Shown piece after piece: positions 6,131 through 11,951 of a DNA stretch of 11,981 nt. The notes under the pieces were generated by a model. The model was not told the DNA's origin. It saw only the letters and a program-made list of their open reading frames with translations, and ran no database searches. Location: positions 1-11,981 of the forward strand of contig NZ_JAIVFR010000087.1 of NCBI RefSeq assembly GCF_020829685.1. Direction: 5' to 3'. Position 1 is the first letter of the stretch, and every line of letters begins with the position of its first letter. The DNA is from Nostoc sp. CHAB 5715 (lineage in GTDB: Bacteria; Cyanobacteriota; Cyanobacteriia; Cyanobacteriales; Nostocaceae). A program made the translations under genes and the position numbers.

Positions 6131-6188
6131 GGGGAGTGGGGAGTGGGGAGTGGGGAGATGAGGGAGATGAGGGAGATGAGGGAGCAGG
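6131..6188 (+). repeat. STRR mosaic: GGGGAGT heptamers then GAGATGAGG nonamers
   Basis: Three GGGGAGT heptamers (6131-6151) merge into three nonamers of the GAGATGAGG type and end in GAGCAGG. Bases 6137-6188 are an exact reverse complement of 7424-7475. The nonamer family is also the one expanded at 9931-10002. Confidence 0.9.
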
Positions 6189-6210
6189 GGGAGAAAGAAT
6201 AACTAATGAC

Positions 6211-6258
6211 TATTCCCTATTCCCTATTCCCTACTCCCTACTCCCTACTCCCTACTCG
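6211..6258 (-). repeat. STRR: TATTCCC x3 then TACTCCC x3
   Basis: Three TATTCCC heptamers (6211-6231) are followed by three TACTCCC (6232-6252) and a partial copy. On the minus strand these read GGGAATA and GGGAGTA. The tract begins two bases downstream of the minus-strand stop of the PH gene (6261). Confidence 0.9.
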
Positions 6259-6260
6259 CA

Positions 6261-6650
6261 TCACTTGTTAGCAGCGCTATATTCGGGATTTTTCGCAGCA
6301 ATTCTTTCGTTAATGTAGTCATAGACTTCCCGAAACTTGGGAATTGCCCGTAATTCGAGACGGCTGCCGTTTCTTAGGGTTAGTACCATATCTCCCCACA
6401 AGCCAATGCCACGGGGGACTGTAACGACTTTGACAATTTCCGAGTAAATTATGTCAGTGCGATCGCGTCCCTGCCAACCTCCCGTCACGGTAATTCGGCG
6501 ATCGGTGATGCGGAAACGCAGCCACAATGCTCTAACAATTGCCCCAACTGTTAATGGTATCCCGACAATGGTTAGACCAATCAACAGGTTGACAATTAAA
6601 TCCCCAGGATGGGGGCCACCTTCATAATAAACATCTTCACGAATTCCCAT
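6261..6650 (-). CDS. PH-domain (bacterial PH, YdbS/YvbH-like) membrane protein
   Basis: A 129-residue protein of a kind usually found between rnpA and yidC in cyanobacteria. A hydrophobic stretch at about 17-44 (DLIVNLLIGLTIVGIPLTVGAIVRALWL) could make one long or two short membrane segments. The rest (45-118: 'RFRITDRRITVTGGWQGRDRTDIIYSEIVKVVTVPRGIGLWGDMVLTLRNGSRLELRAIPKFREVYDYI') is a bacterial PH domain, with the typical 'yriTdrri.v..g......di.y..I..v......g..G.i.l....g..l.l..i'. Its biochemical role is unknown. The position between RNase P and the insertase suggests, without proof, a membrane-biogenesis role. The ATG at 6650 lies within the rnpA end (14-nt overlap), with GAGGTG at 6655-6660 as its ribosome site, so it is likely coupled to rnpA. 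STRRs start 2 nt past its stop. Confidence 0.85.
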   Translation of the reverse strand: MGIREDVYYEGGPHPGDLIVNLLIGLTIVGIPLTVGAIVRALWLRFRITDRRITVTGGWQGRDRTDIIYSEIVKVVTVPRGIGLWGDMVLTLRNGSRLELRAIPKFREVYDYINERIAAKNPEYSAANK

Positions 6651-7059
6651 CGAACACCTCAGCTTGTGCCAACAACTGCTCTAATTCTTGCAGAAATTGT
6701 GGGCTTACGCACTTAGATTCTGCTGTTGTGGGTTTGACAATGAACACTAGCCGCCATCCTGGTGATAATTTGGGCAGCAAGTTATATAAAGCAGAAGCAA
6801 TTTGCCGTTTGATTCGGTTACGAACCACTGCCCTTTTGCTGACTTTTGTGCTTATGGAAATCCCAATCCGCGTGCTGGCAAGATGTACTGAGTCAGTTGC
6901 TTGTGTTGTCTCGGTGGCAGTGGACAAAGAAGGTTTTGTTGAACATAACGGCTTTAAGGCTCTCAATGTTAAATAAGAACCATGACGCCGAATTCCTTCC
7001 CGGAAAACTGCCTGGAAATCCTTGCGGGATTTTAGCCGATTTGCTTTAGGCAAAGCCAC
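6637..7059 (-). CDS. rnpA: Ribonuclease P protein component
   Basis: The protein subunit of RNase P, which with the RNA subunit removes 5' leaders from pre-tRNAs in the cytoplasm. The 140-residue sequence starts with the typical 'ALPKANRLKSRKDFQAVFREGIRRHGSYLTLRA' (2-34), in which aromatic and basic residues contact the leader. The RNR signature is intact: 'KVSKRAVVRNRIKRQI' (72-87). 'LSPGWRLVFIVKP' (98-110) is the last core strand. Between residues 37 and 62 a Ser/Thr-rich stretch (PLCSTKPSLSTATETTQATDSVHLAS) lengthens a loop compared with E. coli-type proteins; such insertions are common in cyanobacteria. Start is GTG at 7059, 26 nt after rpmH, the classic rpmH-rnpA arrangement. It overlaps the PH gene by 14 nt. 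Confidence 0.95.
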   Translation of the reverse strand: MALPKANRLKSRKDFQAVFREGIRRHGSYLTLRALKPLCSTKPSLSTATETTQATDSVHLASTRIGISISTKVSKRAVVRNRIKRQIASALYNLLPKLSPGWRLVFIVKPTTAESKCVSPQFLQELEQLLAQAEVFDGNS

Positions 7060-7085
7060 AGATGCTCTTTTAGCTTAGATACGCC

Positions 7086-7220
7086 CTAAACGCTTAGACG
7101 GTGACGCCCCTTTCTTCTCCTGGCGCTAATCACGTTCCTGCCGTCTGGTGTCCGCATCCTAGCCCGAAAACCAGAGGTTCTTTTTCTCTTACGGCTAGTG
7201 CCGCCTAGTGTTCTTTTCAT
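7086..7220 (-). CDS. rpmH: 50S ribosomal protein L34
   Basis: A 44-residue, strongly basic protein: it starts [18 protein letters not shown], continues with '[13 protein letters not shown]' and ends '[13 protein letters not shown]'. This matches the whole length of bacterial L34 (KRT.....RKR.R..GFR.RM.T..GR.V...RR.KGR..L). It is part of the large ribosomal subunit. The ATG at 7220 has a strong ribosome site, GAGGAG (7227-7232). It is the first gene of the minus-strand block rpmH-rnpA-PH-yidC-jag. In the '[10 protein letters not shown]' segment a Ser stands where many homologues have Lys, Arg or a similar residue. The gene is too short for common ORF length cut-offs. Confidence 0.96.
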   Translation of the reverse strand: MKRTLGGTSRKRKRTSGFRARMRTPDGRNVISARRRKGRHRLSV

Positions 7221-7236
7221 ATTCTTCTCCTCTTAG

Positions 7237-7257
7237 GTGATTTTTATAAAAACTCAC
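7237..7257 (-). promoter_or_regulatory. Imperfect dyad just upstream of the rpmH ribosome site
   Basis: GTGA-T-TTTT-ATA-AAAA-C-TCAC is a 21-nt palindrome with one internal mismatched pair. It lies 5 nt upstream of the rpmH Shine-Dalgarno sequence on the minus strand. It could be an operator or a weak leader hairpin. AT-rich composition makes chance symmetry possible, and no promoter hexamers stand out beside it. Confidence 0.25.
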
Positions 7258-7283
7258 AATCTCTAATTCTATTACTTTATTAC

Positions 7284-7327
7284 GGAATAGGGAATAGGGC
7301 ATTGGGCATTGGGCATTGGGCATTGGG
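7284..7327 (+). repeat. STRR: GGAATAG x2 then CATTGGG x4
   Basis: Two GGAATAG-type heptamers run directly into four perfect CATTGGG heptamers (7300-7327). The tract lies 64 nt upstream of the rpmH start, in its presumed promoter or leader region. Confidence 0.88.
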
Positions 7328-7394
7328 AAGAGGACTTGGGTAAAAGGAGAATTGGGGACAAGGGGAAAGAGTTGTTGCAAGTTCTCACCTCTTA

Positions 7395-7418
7395 TCACCT
7401 TGTCACCTTGTCACCTTG
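7395..7418 (+). repeat. STRR: three TCACCTTG octamers
   Basis: Three perfect octamers stand six bases before the inverted STRR block at 7424. With 7284-7327 and 7424-7475 they make the 7280-7475 gap almost entirely repeat-derived. Confidence 0.85.
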
Positions 7419-7423
7419 CCTCT

Positions 7424-7475
7424 CCTGCTCCCTCATCTCCCTCATCTCCCTCATCTCCCCACTCCCCACTCCCCA
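7424..7475 (-). repeat. STRR mosaic, inverted copy of 6137-6188
   Basis: This block (nonamers CATCTCCCT, then ACTCCCC heptamers) is the exact 52-nt reverse complement of 6137-6188. It begins 3 nt past the minus-strand stop of the DUF2808 gene (7479). The matching copy lies 1.2 kb away on the other side of rpmH-rnpA-PH. Confidence 0.92.
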
Positions 7476-7478
7476 AAC

Positions 7479-7991
7479 TTAATTGATGCTCAAAATCCAT
7501 GTTCCCATGTAGCGCAGGAGTGGCACATCACCAGGGGAGAGGACTTGACAGCGAAAATAGTAAACTCCGCCGAAGGCTGGGTTTTTCACGTTAGATAAGA
7601 CTACCTCAACTCCACTACCTGCTGGTACTGGATCTTGGGGAAAAATATTAATCAGCTTACCTTCTTTGTCCCACTTCACCTCAGAAAGCGGAACTGCTTT
7701 GCCTTTGACTCGGACTTCAATTTTTTTCTGGTCAAAAGTTCCTTTGTAATAATCAGGGTAAGTAATGGCAAATTGACCAACAGCCAATTTCATTTTTTGG
7801 GCTGGAATCCTTAATATATATCGATCCCAACCATTCGCTTGTCCACCAAAATCTAACCTAAAGGGCAGCTGATTTTCTTGTTTGACGCCGCTAAACAGTG
7901 TAAATCCAGGTAAGCTTTGCGCCCAAGTCAAGGCTGGTAATCCAGTAACCAGAAAGCTAGTTACGGCTAAAGCAGAAAGTAAACGTCGCAT
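7479..7991 (-). CDS. DUF2808 domain protein, exported
   Basis: A 170-residue protein of the DUF2808 family, largely confined to cyanobacteria. The N-terminus 'MRRLLSALAVTSFLVTGLPALTWA' is a clear signal peptide, probably cleaved after A24 or Q25, so the protein should be periplasmic or lumenal. The DUF2808 hallmarks follow: 'LPFRLDFGGQANGWDRYILRIPAQKM' (42-67), 'AVGQFAITYPDYYKGTFDQKKIEV' (70-93), 'VPLSEVKWDKEGKLINIFPQDPVPAGSGVEVVLSNVKNPAFGG' (100-142) and 'VLSPGDVPLLRYMGTWILSI' (150-169). The fold is likely all-beta. Its molecular role is unknown. The ATG at 7991 has AGGAAG (7999-8004) 7 nt upstream. It stands alone, upstream of and in the same direction as rpmH, separated by a repeat block. 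Confidence 0.9.
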   Translation of the reverse strand: MRRLLSALAVTSFLVTGLPALTWAQSLPGFTLFSGVKQENQLPFRLDFGGQANGWDRYILRIPAQKMKLAVGQFAITYPDYYKGTFDQKKIEVRVKGKAVPLSEVKWDKEGKLINIFPQDPVPAGSGVEVVLSNVKNPAFGGVYYFRCQVLSPGDVPLLRYMGTWILSIN

Positions 7992-8756
7992 AATCAGGCT
8001 TCCTCTACCAAAATATAAATCTGTTATCTAAAATAACTGTGTGTTAGTATTCGTTACTAAACTTTACTACTGACTTCCTGACAATTGACGTTCAATAATA
8101 AAAAAAAGTGCCATCCTCACTGAGCTTTGGGCGACAGCAAAATTACTTAGTTACAAATTATCTATGTACTTAATTTAATTCATTACCCTTACAGAGTGCT
8201 GATTTTAGACTTAGGTTGGTTAAATTTTGAACTCAATATAAACACAGTCGGGATTGGATTATGTTTCCATATATGTACAAGTGTATCTAAATTTGAGAAT
8301 TTTGTTATAAAAATTGAGGCGTGCCATCAGCGATCGCCAGTTAAGCTGGACTAAATTGATTAAAATAAGTTGGAATCAGAGTCGTAATTATTAAAATTTG
8401 ATTGGGAAATTATAAAGCTTTCAAAATTTGGTCAATATTACTCTATAAGAAAGGAATACCAAAATTTATTTCTCAATCCCGAAAACAAGCTGAAGATAAA
8501 GATGCAAAATTTGGGAATCAATTTAGGATGTGCAATACGTAACCCTGTTTGCAACTATCTGAGAATATGACATCTGCAAGCGGCAAAGTCAGGCTTTGCC
8601 TGGACAGCTAAGAGTGGGAGAGGAAAGTTTCAAGGTTCAATCTACAAGTAAAATTCATGGGTGATGTTCCTGCCTAAGTACTATGAGTGCGGGACACGCC
8701 TCATCTAGACAATCGCTTACTTGGCAGAAATTAGGTATTTATCTTCAGGAGATTTC
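7992..8756. other. Long divergent intergenic region between DUF2808 and pntAA
   Basis: This 765-nt AT-rich gap must hold the promoters of two divergent genes. I see no gene in it. Visible items are a HIP1 site (8330-8337), an A-run at 8100-8106, and a small hairpin at 8582-8600 (GGCAAAG, TCAGG, CTTTGCC). A TTG-initiated extension of the pntAA frame reaches back to 8721 but is not preferred. No clear NtcA-type GTA-N8-TAC site was found in the part nearest pntAA. The unusually long leader could contain an sRNA, but nothing recognisable supports one. Confidence 0.55.
8747..8751 (+). promoter_or_regulatory. Ribosome-binding site that fixes the pntAA start
   Basis: AGGAG stands 5 nt before the ATG at 8757. 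It argues for that start rather than the TTG at 8721, which has no such site and would add 12 residues in front of the conserved MRIAVAKE start. Confidence 0.8.
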
Positions 8757-9929
8757 ATGAGAATAGCAGTTGCTAAAGAAATTGAAGTTTGTGAACGTCG
8801 TGTGGCATTAATTCCTGATACCGTTACCCGATTGGTAAAACAAGGTTTGGAAGTCTGGGTAGAAGCAGGTGCAGGAGAGCGATCATTTTTTGGCGATTCT
8901 GACTATGAAGGCGCAGGAGCCACAATAATCAGCGATACCGCCAAATTATGGGGCGAAACAGATATTCTGCTGAAAGTCAGCCCCCCACAAGAACGAGAAG
9001 ATGGACGCTCAGAAATTGATTTGTTAAAGGAAGGGGCTGTTTTAGTCAGTTTCCTCAATCCCTTGGGAAACCCCGTTGTAGCACAGCAACTAGCAAATCG
9101 TAAAGTCACAGCCTTGAGTATGGAAATGATTCCCCGTACTACCAGGGCGCAAAGTATGGATGCTTTGTCTTCGCAAGCTTCATTAGCAGGTTACAAAGCA
9201 GTATTAATTGCCGCAGCTGCATTACCCAAATATTTCCCGATGTTAACCACAGCCGCAGGTACGATCGCCCCAGCGAAAGTATTTATTATGGGTGCTGGTG
9301 TAGCCGGATTGCAAGCGATCGCCACCGCTAGACGCTTGGGAGCAGTGGTAGAAGCCTTTGATATCCGTCCCGCCGTCAAAGAAGAAGTGCAAAGCTTAGG
9401 GGCAAAATTCGTTGAAGTCAAGTTAGAAGAAGAAACCGTCGCTGCTGGTGGTTACGCCAAGGAAATTTCTGAGGCTAGCAAACAACGTACCCAAGAAGTT
9501 GTCGCCGAACACATCAAAAATTCTGATGTGGTGATTACTACTGCTCAAGTACCTGGGAGACAAGCACCACGGCTTGTTACACAAGAAATGGTGGCACAAA
9601 TGAAACCAGGCTCAGTAATTGTGGATTTGGCTGCTGAACAGGGTGGTAACTGCGCCTGCACCGAACCAGGTAAAGATATTGTCTGGAACGGTGTGACAAT
9701 TATCGGCCCCATCAATCTCCCATCATCAATGCCAATTCACGCCAGCCAATTGTATGCCAAGAACGTAACATCGTTGATGCAATTGCTAATTAAAGACAAA
9801 GCTTTGCAGGTAGACTTTGGCGATGACATCGTTGATGCAGCTTGCGTTACCCACGCAGGTGAAATTCGCAATCAACGAGTGCGGGATGCGCTACAAGCTT
9901 TGAATACTCAACAACCGGCGGTTAATTAG
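8757..9929 (+). CDS. pntAA: NAD(P) transhydrogenase alpha subunit part 1 (NAD(H)-binding dI)
   Basis: The soluble NAD(H)-binding component (domain I) of proton-translocating transhydrogenase, which transfers hydride between NADH and NADP+ across domains I and III. The 390 residues begin 'MRIAVAKEIEVCERRVALIPDTV', the typical PntA/alanine dehydrogenase start. Conserved blocks follow: 'RTTRAQSMDALSSQASLAGYKAV' (127-149), the dinucleotide loop 'GAGVAGLQAIATARRLGAVVEAFDIR' (179-204) with D202 placed to bind the NAD ribose, and 'TTAQVPGRQAPRLV' (261-274). The sequence ends right after dI, so this is the split two-gene alpha form of cyanobacteria and Rhodospirillum rather than the fused E. coli form. 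In Synechocystis the complex lies in the thylakoid membrane; the same is inferred here. A nonamer STRR starts one base after the TAG stop, and about 200 nt separates it from pntAB. Confidence 0.95.
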   Translation: MRIAVAKEIEVCERRVALIPDTVTRLVKQGLEVWVEAGAGERSFFGDSDYEGAGATIISDTAKLWGETDILLKVSPPQEREDGRSEIDLLKEGAVLVSFLNPLGNPVVAQQLANRKVTALSMEMIPRTTRAQSMDALSSQASLAGYKAVLIAAAALPKYFPMLTTAAGTIAPAKVFIMGAGVAGLQAIATARRLGAVVEAFDIRPAVKEEVQSLGAKFVEVKLEEETVAAGGYAKEISEASKQRTQEVVAEHIKNSDVVITTAQVPGRQAPRLVTQEMVAQMKPGSVIVDLAAEQGGNCACTEPGKDIVWNGVTIIGPINLPSSMPIHASQLYAKNVTSLMQLLIKDKALQVDFGDDIVDAACVTHAGEIRNQRVRDALQALNTQQPAVN

Positions 9930-9930
9930 G

Positions 9931-10007
9931 GATGAGGGAGATGAGGGAGATGAGGGAGATGAGGGAGATGAGGGAGATGAGGGAGATGAGGGAGATGAGG
10001 GAGATGA
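9931..10007 (+). repeat. STRR: eight perfect GATGAGGGA nonamers
   Basis: GATGAGGGA is repeated eight times without error (9931-10002), then a partial GATGA. It starts one base after the pntAA stop codon, inside the pnt operon. The same nonamer is present three times at 6155-6183 and, inverted, at 7431-7457. The lack of mismatches suggests recent expansion. Confidence 0.95.
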
Positions 10008-10023
10008 ACTAATGCCCCATGCG

Positions 10024-10085
10024 CACTTGCCTTGAGCGAAGCCGAAGGGATGCCCACTTGCCCTGAGCGAAGCCGAAGGGATGCC
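10024..10085 (+). repeat. 31-nt tandem duplication, two copies
   Basis: A 31-nt unit (starting CACTTGCC, core GAGCGAAGCCGAAGGGATG) is present twice in tandem, 10024-10054 and 10055-10085, with a single T/C difference (10032 versus 10063). The core 'CCCTGAGCGAAGCCGAAGGG' has complementary ends and is a dispersed Nostoc-type repeat. It lies within the pntAA-pntAB gap. Confidence 0.92.
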
Positions 10086-10101
10086 CCATGCCCCATGCCC
10101 C
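10081..10101 (+). repeat. STRR: three ATGCCCC heptamers
   Basis: Three perfect ATGCCCC units follow the 31-nt duplication, with a further single copy at 10012-10018. They provide an in-frame upstream ATG for pntAB that has no ribosome site and is not the real start. Confidence 0.88.
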
Positions 10102-10115
10102 ATTCCCATTTACAC

Positions 10116-10121
10116 AAGGAG
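10116..10121 (+). promoter_or_regulatory. Ribosome-binding site that fixes the pntAB start
   Basis: AAGGAG lies 10 nt before the ATG at 10132. It selects this start over the in-frame ATG at 10081, which would put 17 repeat-encoded residues (MPHAPCPIPIYTRSFDF) in front of the conserved protein. Confidence 0.8.
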
Positions 10122-10131
10122 TTTTGATTTC

Positions 10132-10425
10132 ATGACAGAGGCATTACTTGCTGCTTTGTTTGTATTTGTTTTAGCATCTTTTATCGGCTTTGAAGTTATC
10201 AACAAAATACCACCGACTCTACACACGCCCTTAATGTCAGGCTCAAATGCGATTTCTGGGATTGCGGTACTTGGGGCAATAGTGGCTTCAGGTGCTAGAG
10301 AAACTAGTGTGTCAGTGATTCTCGGTTTAATTGCTGTGGTACTAGCTACAGTCAACGTTGTCGGTGGCTTTCTAGTCACAGATAGAATGCTGCAAATGTT
10401 CAAGAAAAAGGAGATTAAGGCGTGA
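10132..10425 (+). CDS. pntAB: NAD(P) transhydrogenase alpha subunit part 2 (membrane dII N-part)
   Basis: A 97-residue membrane protein giving the N-terminal part of the proton channel domain II. It has three hydrophobic segments: 'LLAALFVFVLASFIGFEVI' (5-23), 'NAISGIAVLGAIVASG' (39-54) and 'SVSVILGLIAVVLATVNVVGGFLVTDRML' (59-87). The family hallmark 'PPTLHTPLMSGSNAISGI' (27-44) is intact, and the tail is basic (KKKEIKA), as expected on the cytoplasmic side. It assembles with PntAA and PntB. The stop overlaps the pntB GTG in the 4-nt GTGA, so these two genes are coupled. Length and motifs match cyanobacterial PntAB fully. It is separated from pntAA by an unusually long repeat-filled gap. Confidence 0.95.
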   Translation: MTEALLAALFVFVLASFIGFEVINKIPPTLHTPLMSGSNAISGIAVLGAIVASGARETSVSVILGLIAVVLATVNVVGGFLVTDRMLQMFKKKEIKA

Positions 10426-11828
10426 GCGACTTTTTACCAACTGGCATTCAGCTGACATATTTAGTCGCTGCATCCTTATTCATTTTTGGTTTGAAAAAGC
10501 TGGGTTCACCTGCTACAGCGCGCAACGGTAATGTTATTGCAGCCGTGGGGATGCTGCTGGCAATTGTGGCGACAATGCTGGATCAACATGTGTTGAATTA
10601 CGAGATGATATTGTTGGGCTTGGCGATTGGATCGGGAATTGGTGCGATCGTTGCCTACAAAGTCCAAATGACGGAAATGCCCCAAATGGTGGGTTTACTC
10701 AACGGTTTAGGTGGTGCGGCTTCGGCATTAGTAGCTGTTGCCGAATTCTGGCGATTATTGGATTCTGGCGCACCTGTACCCCTAGATGTGAACATTTCCA
10801 TGCTATTGGACGTGTTAATTGGTGGTGTTACCTTCACAGGTAGTTTTTTAGCCTTTGCCAAATTGCAAGGTTTAATTAGCGGTTCTCCGATTACATTTCC
10901 ATTCCAGCAACCATTTAACCTCTTGCTTCTGGGTGCTTATATAGTAGGTAGTGCCTATTTAATCATCACACCAGATAGCTTACCCATATTCTTGGGAGTG
11001 GTAGCTGTTTCCTTAGTGCTAGGTGTGATGTTCGTCATCCCCATTGGTGGCGGCGATATGCCAGTGGTAATCTCGCTGTTGAACTCGTTGTCAGGTGTGG
11101 CGGCGGCGGCAGCTGGTTTCGTGGTGATGAACAATATGTTAATCATCGCTGGTGCTTTGGTAGGAGCATCTGGCTTAATTCTCACCGAAATTATGTGTAA
11201 GGCAATGAACCGCTCCTTATTTAGTGTGCTGTTTAGCGCTTTTGGTACTGGTTCTAGTTCTGGTGGTGCTGCTGCTAGTGGTGGTGCGATCGATCAAACC
11301 GTCCGCAGTATCGATCCTGAAGAAGGGGCGATGATGTTGGGTTATGCCCGTTCTGTGGTAATTGTGCCTGGTTATGGTATGGCAGTTGCCCAAGCGCAAC
11401 ATAGTGTGCGGGAATTGTCAGATCAGTTAGAACGGATGGGCGTTGATGTCAAGTATGCCATTCACCCCGTTGCTGGGAGAATGCCGGGGCACATGAATGT
11501 ATTACTGGCAGAGGCAAATGTGCCTTATACGCAGTTGTACGATATGGAAGATATTAATCCCCAGTTTGAGCAAGCGGATGTAGCTTTAGTAATTGGGGCA
11601 AATGATGTGGTAAATCCGGCGGCGCGGAGTGATACAAATAGCCCGATTTTTGGTATGCCGATTTTGGAAGTAGATCGGGCGAAGCAGACGATTGTGATTA
11701 AGCGCGGGATGAGTACGGGTTTTGCCGGTGTAGATAATGAGTTGTTCTACAAGGATAAAACTACGATGCTTTTTGGTAGTGCGAAGGATATGGTGGCGAA
11801 GTTGGTTTCGGAAGTGAAACAACTTTAA
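10422..11828 (+). CDS. pntB: NAD(P) transhydrogenase beta subunit (dII + NADP(H)-binding dIII)
   Basis: A 468-residue membrane subunit carrying most of the proton channel and the NADP(H) site. About nine hydrophobic segments cover 8-270, with conserved blocks 'MTEMPQMVGLLNGLGGAASALVA' (83-105) and 'GGGDMPVVISLLNSLSGVAAAAAGF' (209-233), then 'IMCKAMNRSL' (257-266). A Gly/Ser/Ala linker (276-291: GTGSSSGGAAASGGAI) joins domain III. Here 'IVPGYGMAVAQAQ' (314-326), 'HPVAGRMPGHMNVLLAEANV' (348-367), 'VIGANDVVNPAA' (390-401), 'GMPILEVDRA' (411-420) and 'KRGMSTGFAGVDNELFY' (427-443) are the NADP-binding signatures, all intact. The GTG start overlaps the pntAB stop, with AAAAAGGAG just upstream. With PntAA and PntAB it forms a complete enzyme, which under proton-motive force would make NADPH from NADH. 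It is the last recognisable gene of the operon. Confidence 0.97.
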   Translation: MSDFLPTGIQLTYLVAASLFIFGLKKLGSPATARNGNVIAAVGMLLAIVATMLDQHVLNYEMILLGLAIGSGIGAIVAYKVQMTEMPQMVGLLNGLGGAASALVAVAEFWRLLDSGAPVPLDVNISMLLDVLIGGVTFTGSFLAFAKLQGLISGSPITFPFQQPFNLLLLGAYIVGSAYLIITPDSLPIFLGVVAVSLVLGVMFVIPIGGGDMPVVISLLNSLSGVAAAAAGFVVMNNMLIIAGALVGASGLILTEIMCKAMNRSLFSVLFSAFGTGSSSGGAAASGGAIDQTVRSIDPEEGAMMLGYARSVVIVPGYGMAVAQAQHSVRELSDQLERMGVDVKYAIHPVAGRMPGHMNVLLAEANVPYTQLYDMEDINPQFEQADVALVIGANDVVNPAARSDTNSPIFGMPILEVDRAKQTIVIKRGMSTGFAGVDNELFYKDKTTMLFGSAKDMVAKLVSEVKQL

Positions 11829-11833
11829 CGAAC

Positions 11834-11857
11834 CGCCAAGACGCAGAGAGCGCGAAG
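11834..11857. repeat. Dispersed 'CGCCAAGACGCAGAGAGCGC' type sequence
   Basis: This sequence starts five bases after the pntB stop and resembles the CGCAGAG-rich dispersed repeats common in Nostoc-type genomes. A related inverted sequence lies at 3471-3500. No terminator hairpin with a T-run is visible after pntB. Confidence 0.45.
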
Positions 11858-11951
11858 TAAAGAAAGAATTTAGAGAGTTGGCTTGCTATATAAAGAGTCT
11901 ACACCCTTCAGCTTTAATCATCCATTGCTTGTAATCCGAGGGATAACTGCC

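Noticed and set aside
6136..6318. 60-codon plus-strand ORF beginning in the STRR at 6136
   Set aside because: Its first half is repeat-encoded (GDEGDEGDEG) and the rest is antisense to the PH gene; no ribosome site.
7195..7398. 67-codon minus-strand ORF over the rpmH leader
   Set aside because: It overlaps the rpmH start in another frame, and its middle (QVLFPMPNAQCPMPYSLF) is translated CATTGGG repeats.
8582..8600. Hairpin upstream of pntAA as a riboswitch or terminator
   Set aside because: A 7-bp stem with a 5-nt loop and no T-run or conserved aptamer features; too little to support either.
8721..8756. TTG start adding 12 residues to PntAA
   Set aside because: The ATG at 8757 has AGGAG 5 nt upstream and begins exactly where the family's N-terminus begins.
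7060..8756. Replication origin near rpmH, as in many bacteria
   Set aside because: No dnaA or dnaN gene and no cluster of TTATCCACA-like boxes is visible; in cyanobacteria rpmH-rnpA is usually not at the origin.
9931..10101. Possible CRISPR array
   Set aside because: The units are contiguous 9-nt, 31-nt and 7-nt tandem copies without unique spacers, and no cas gene is present.
9891..10117. Two minus-strand ORFs opposite the pntAA-pntAB gap
   Set aside because: Their proteins are simple repeats (PSSPSS and LPHLPH runs, plus the 31-nt unit translated twice). They are shadows of the STRR and have no ribosome sites.
10081..10131. Earlier ATG for PntAB
   Set aside because: It falls in ATGCCCC repeats, has no ribosome site and adds residues absent from the family; ATG 10132 follows AAGGAG.
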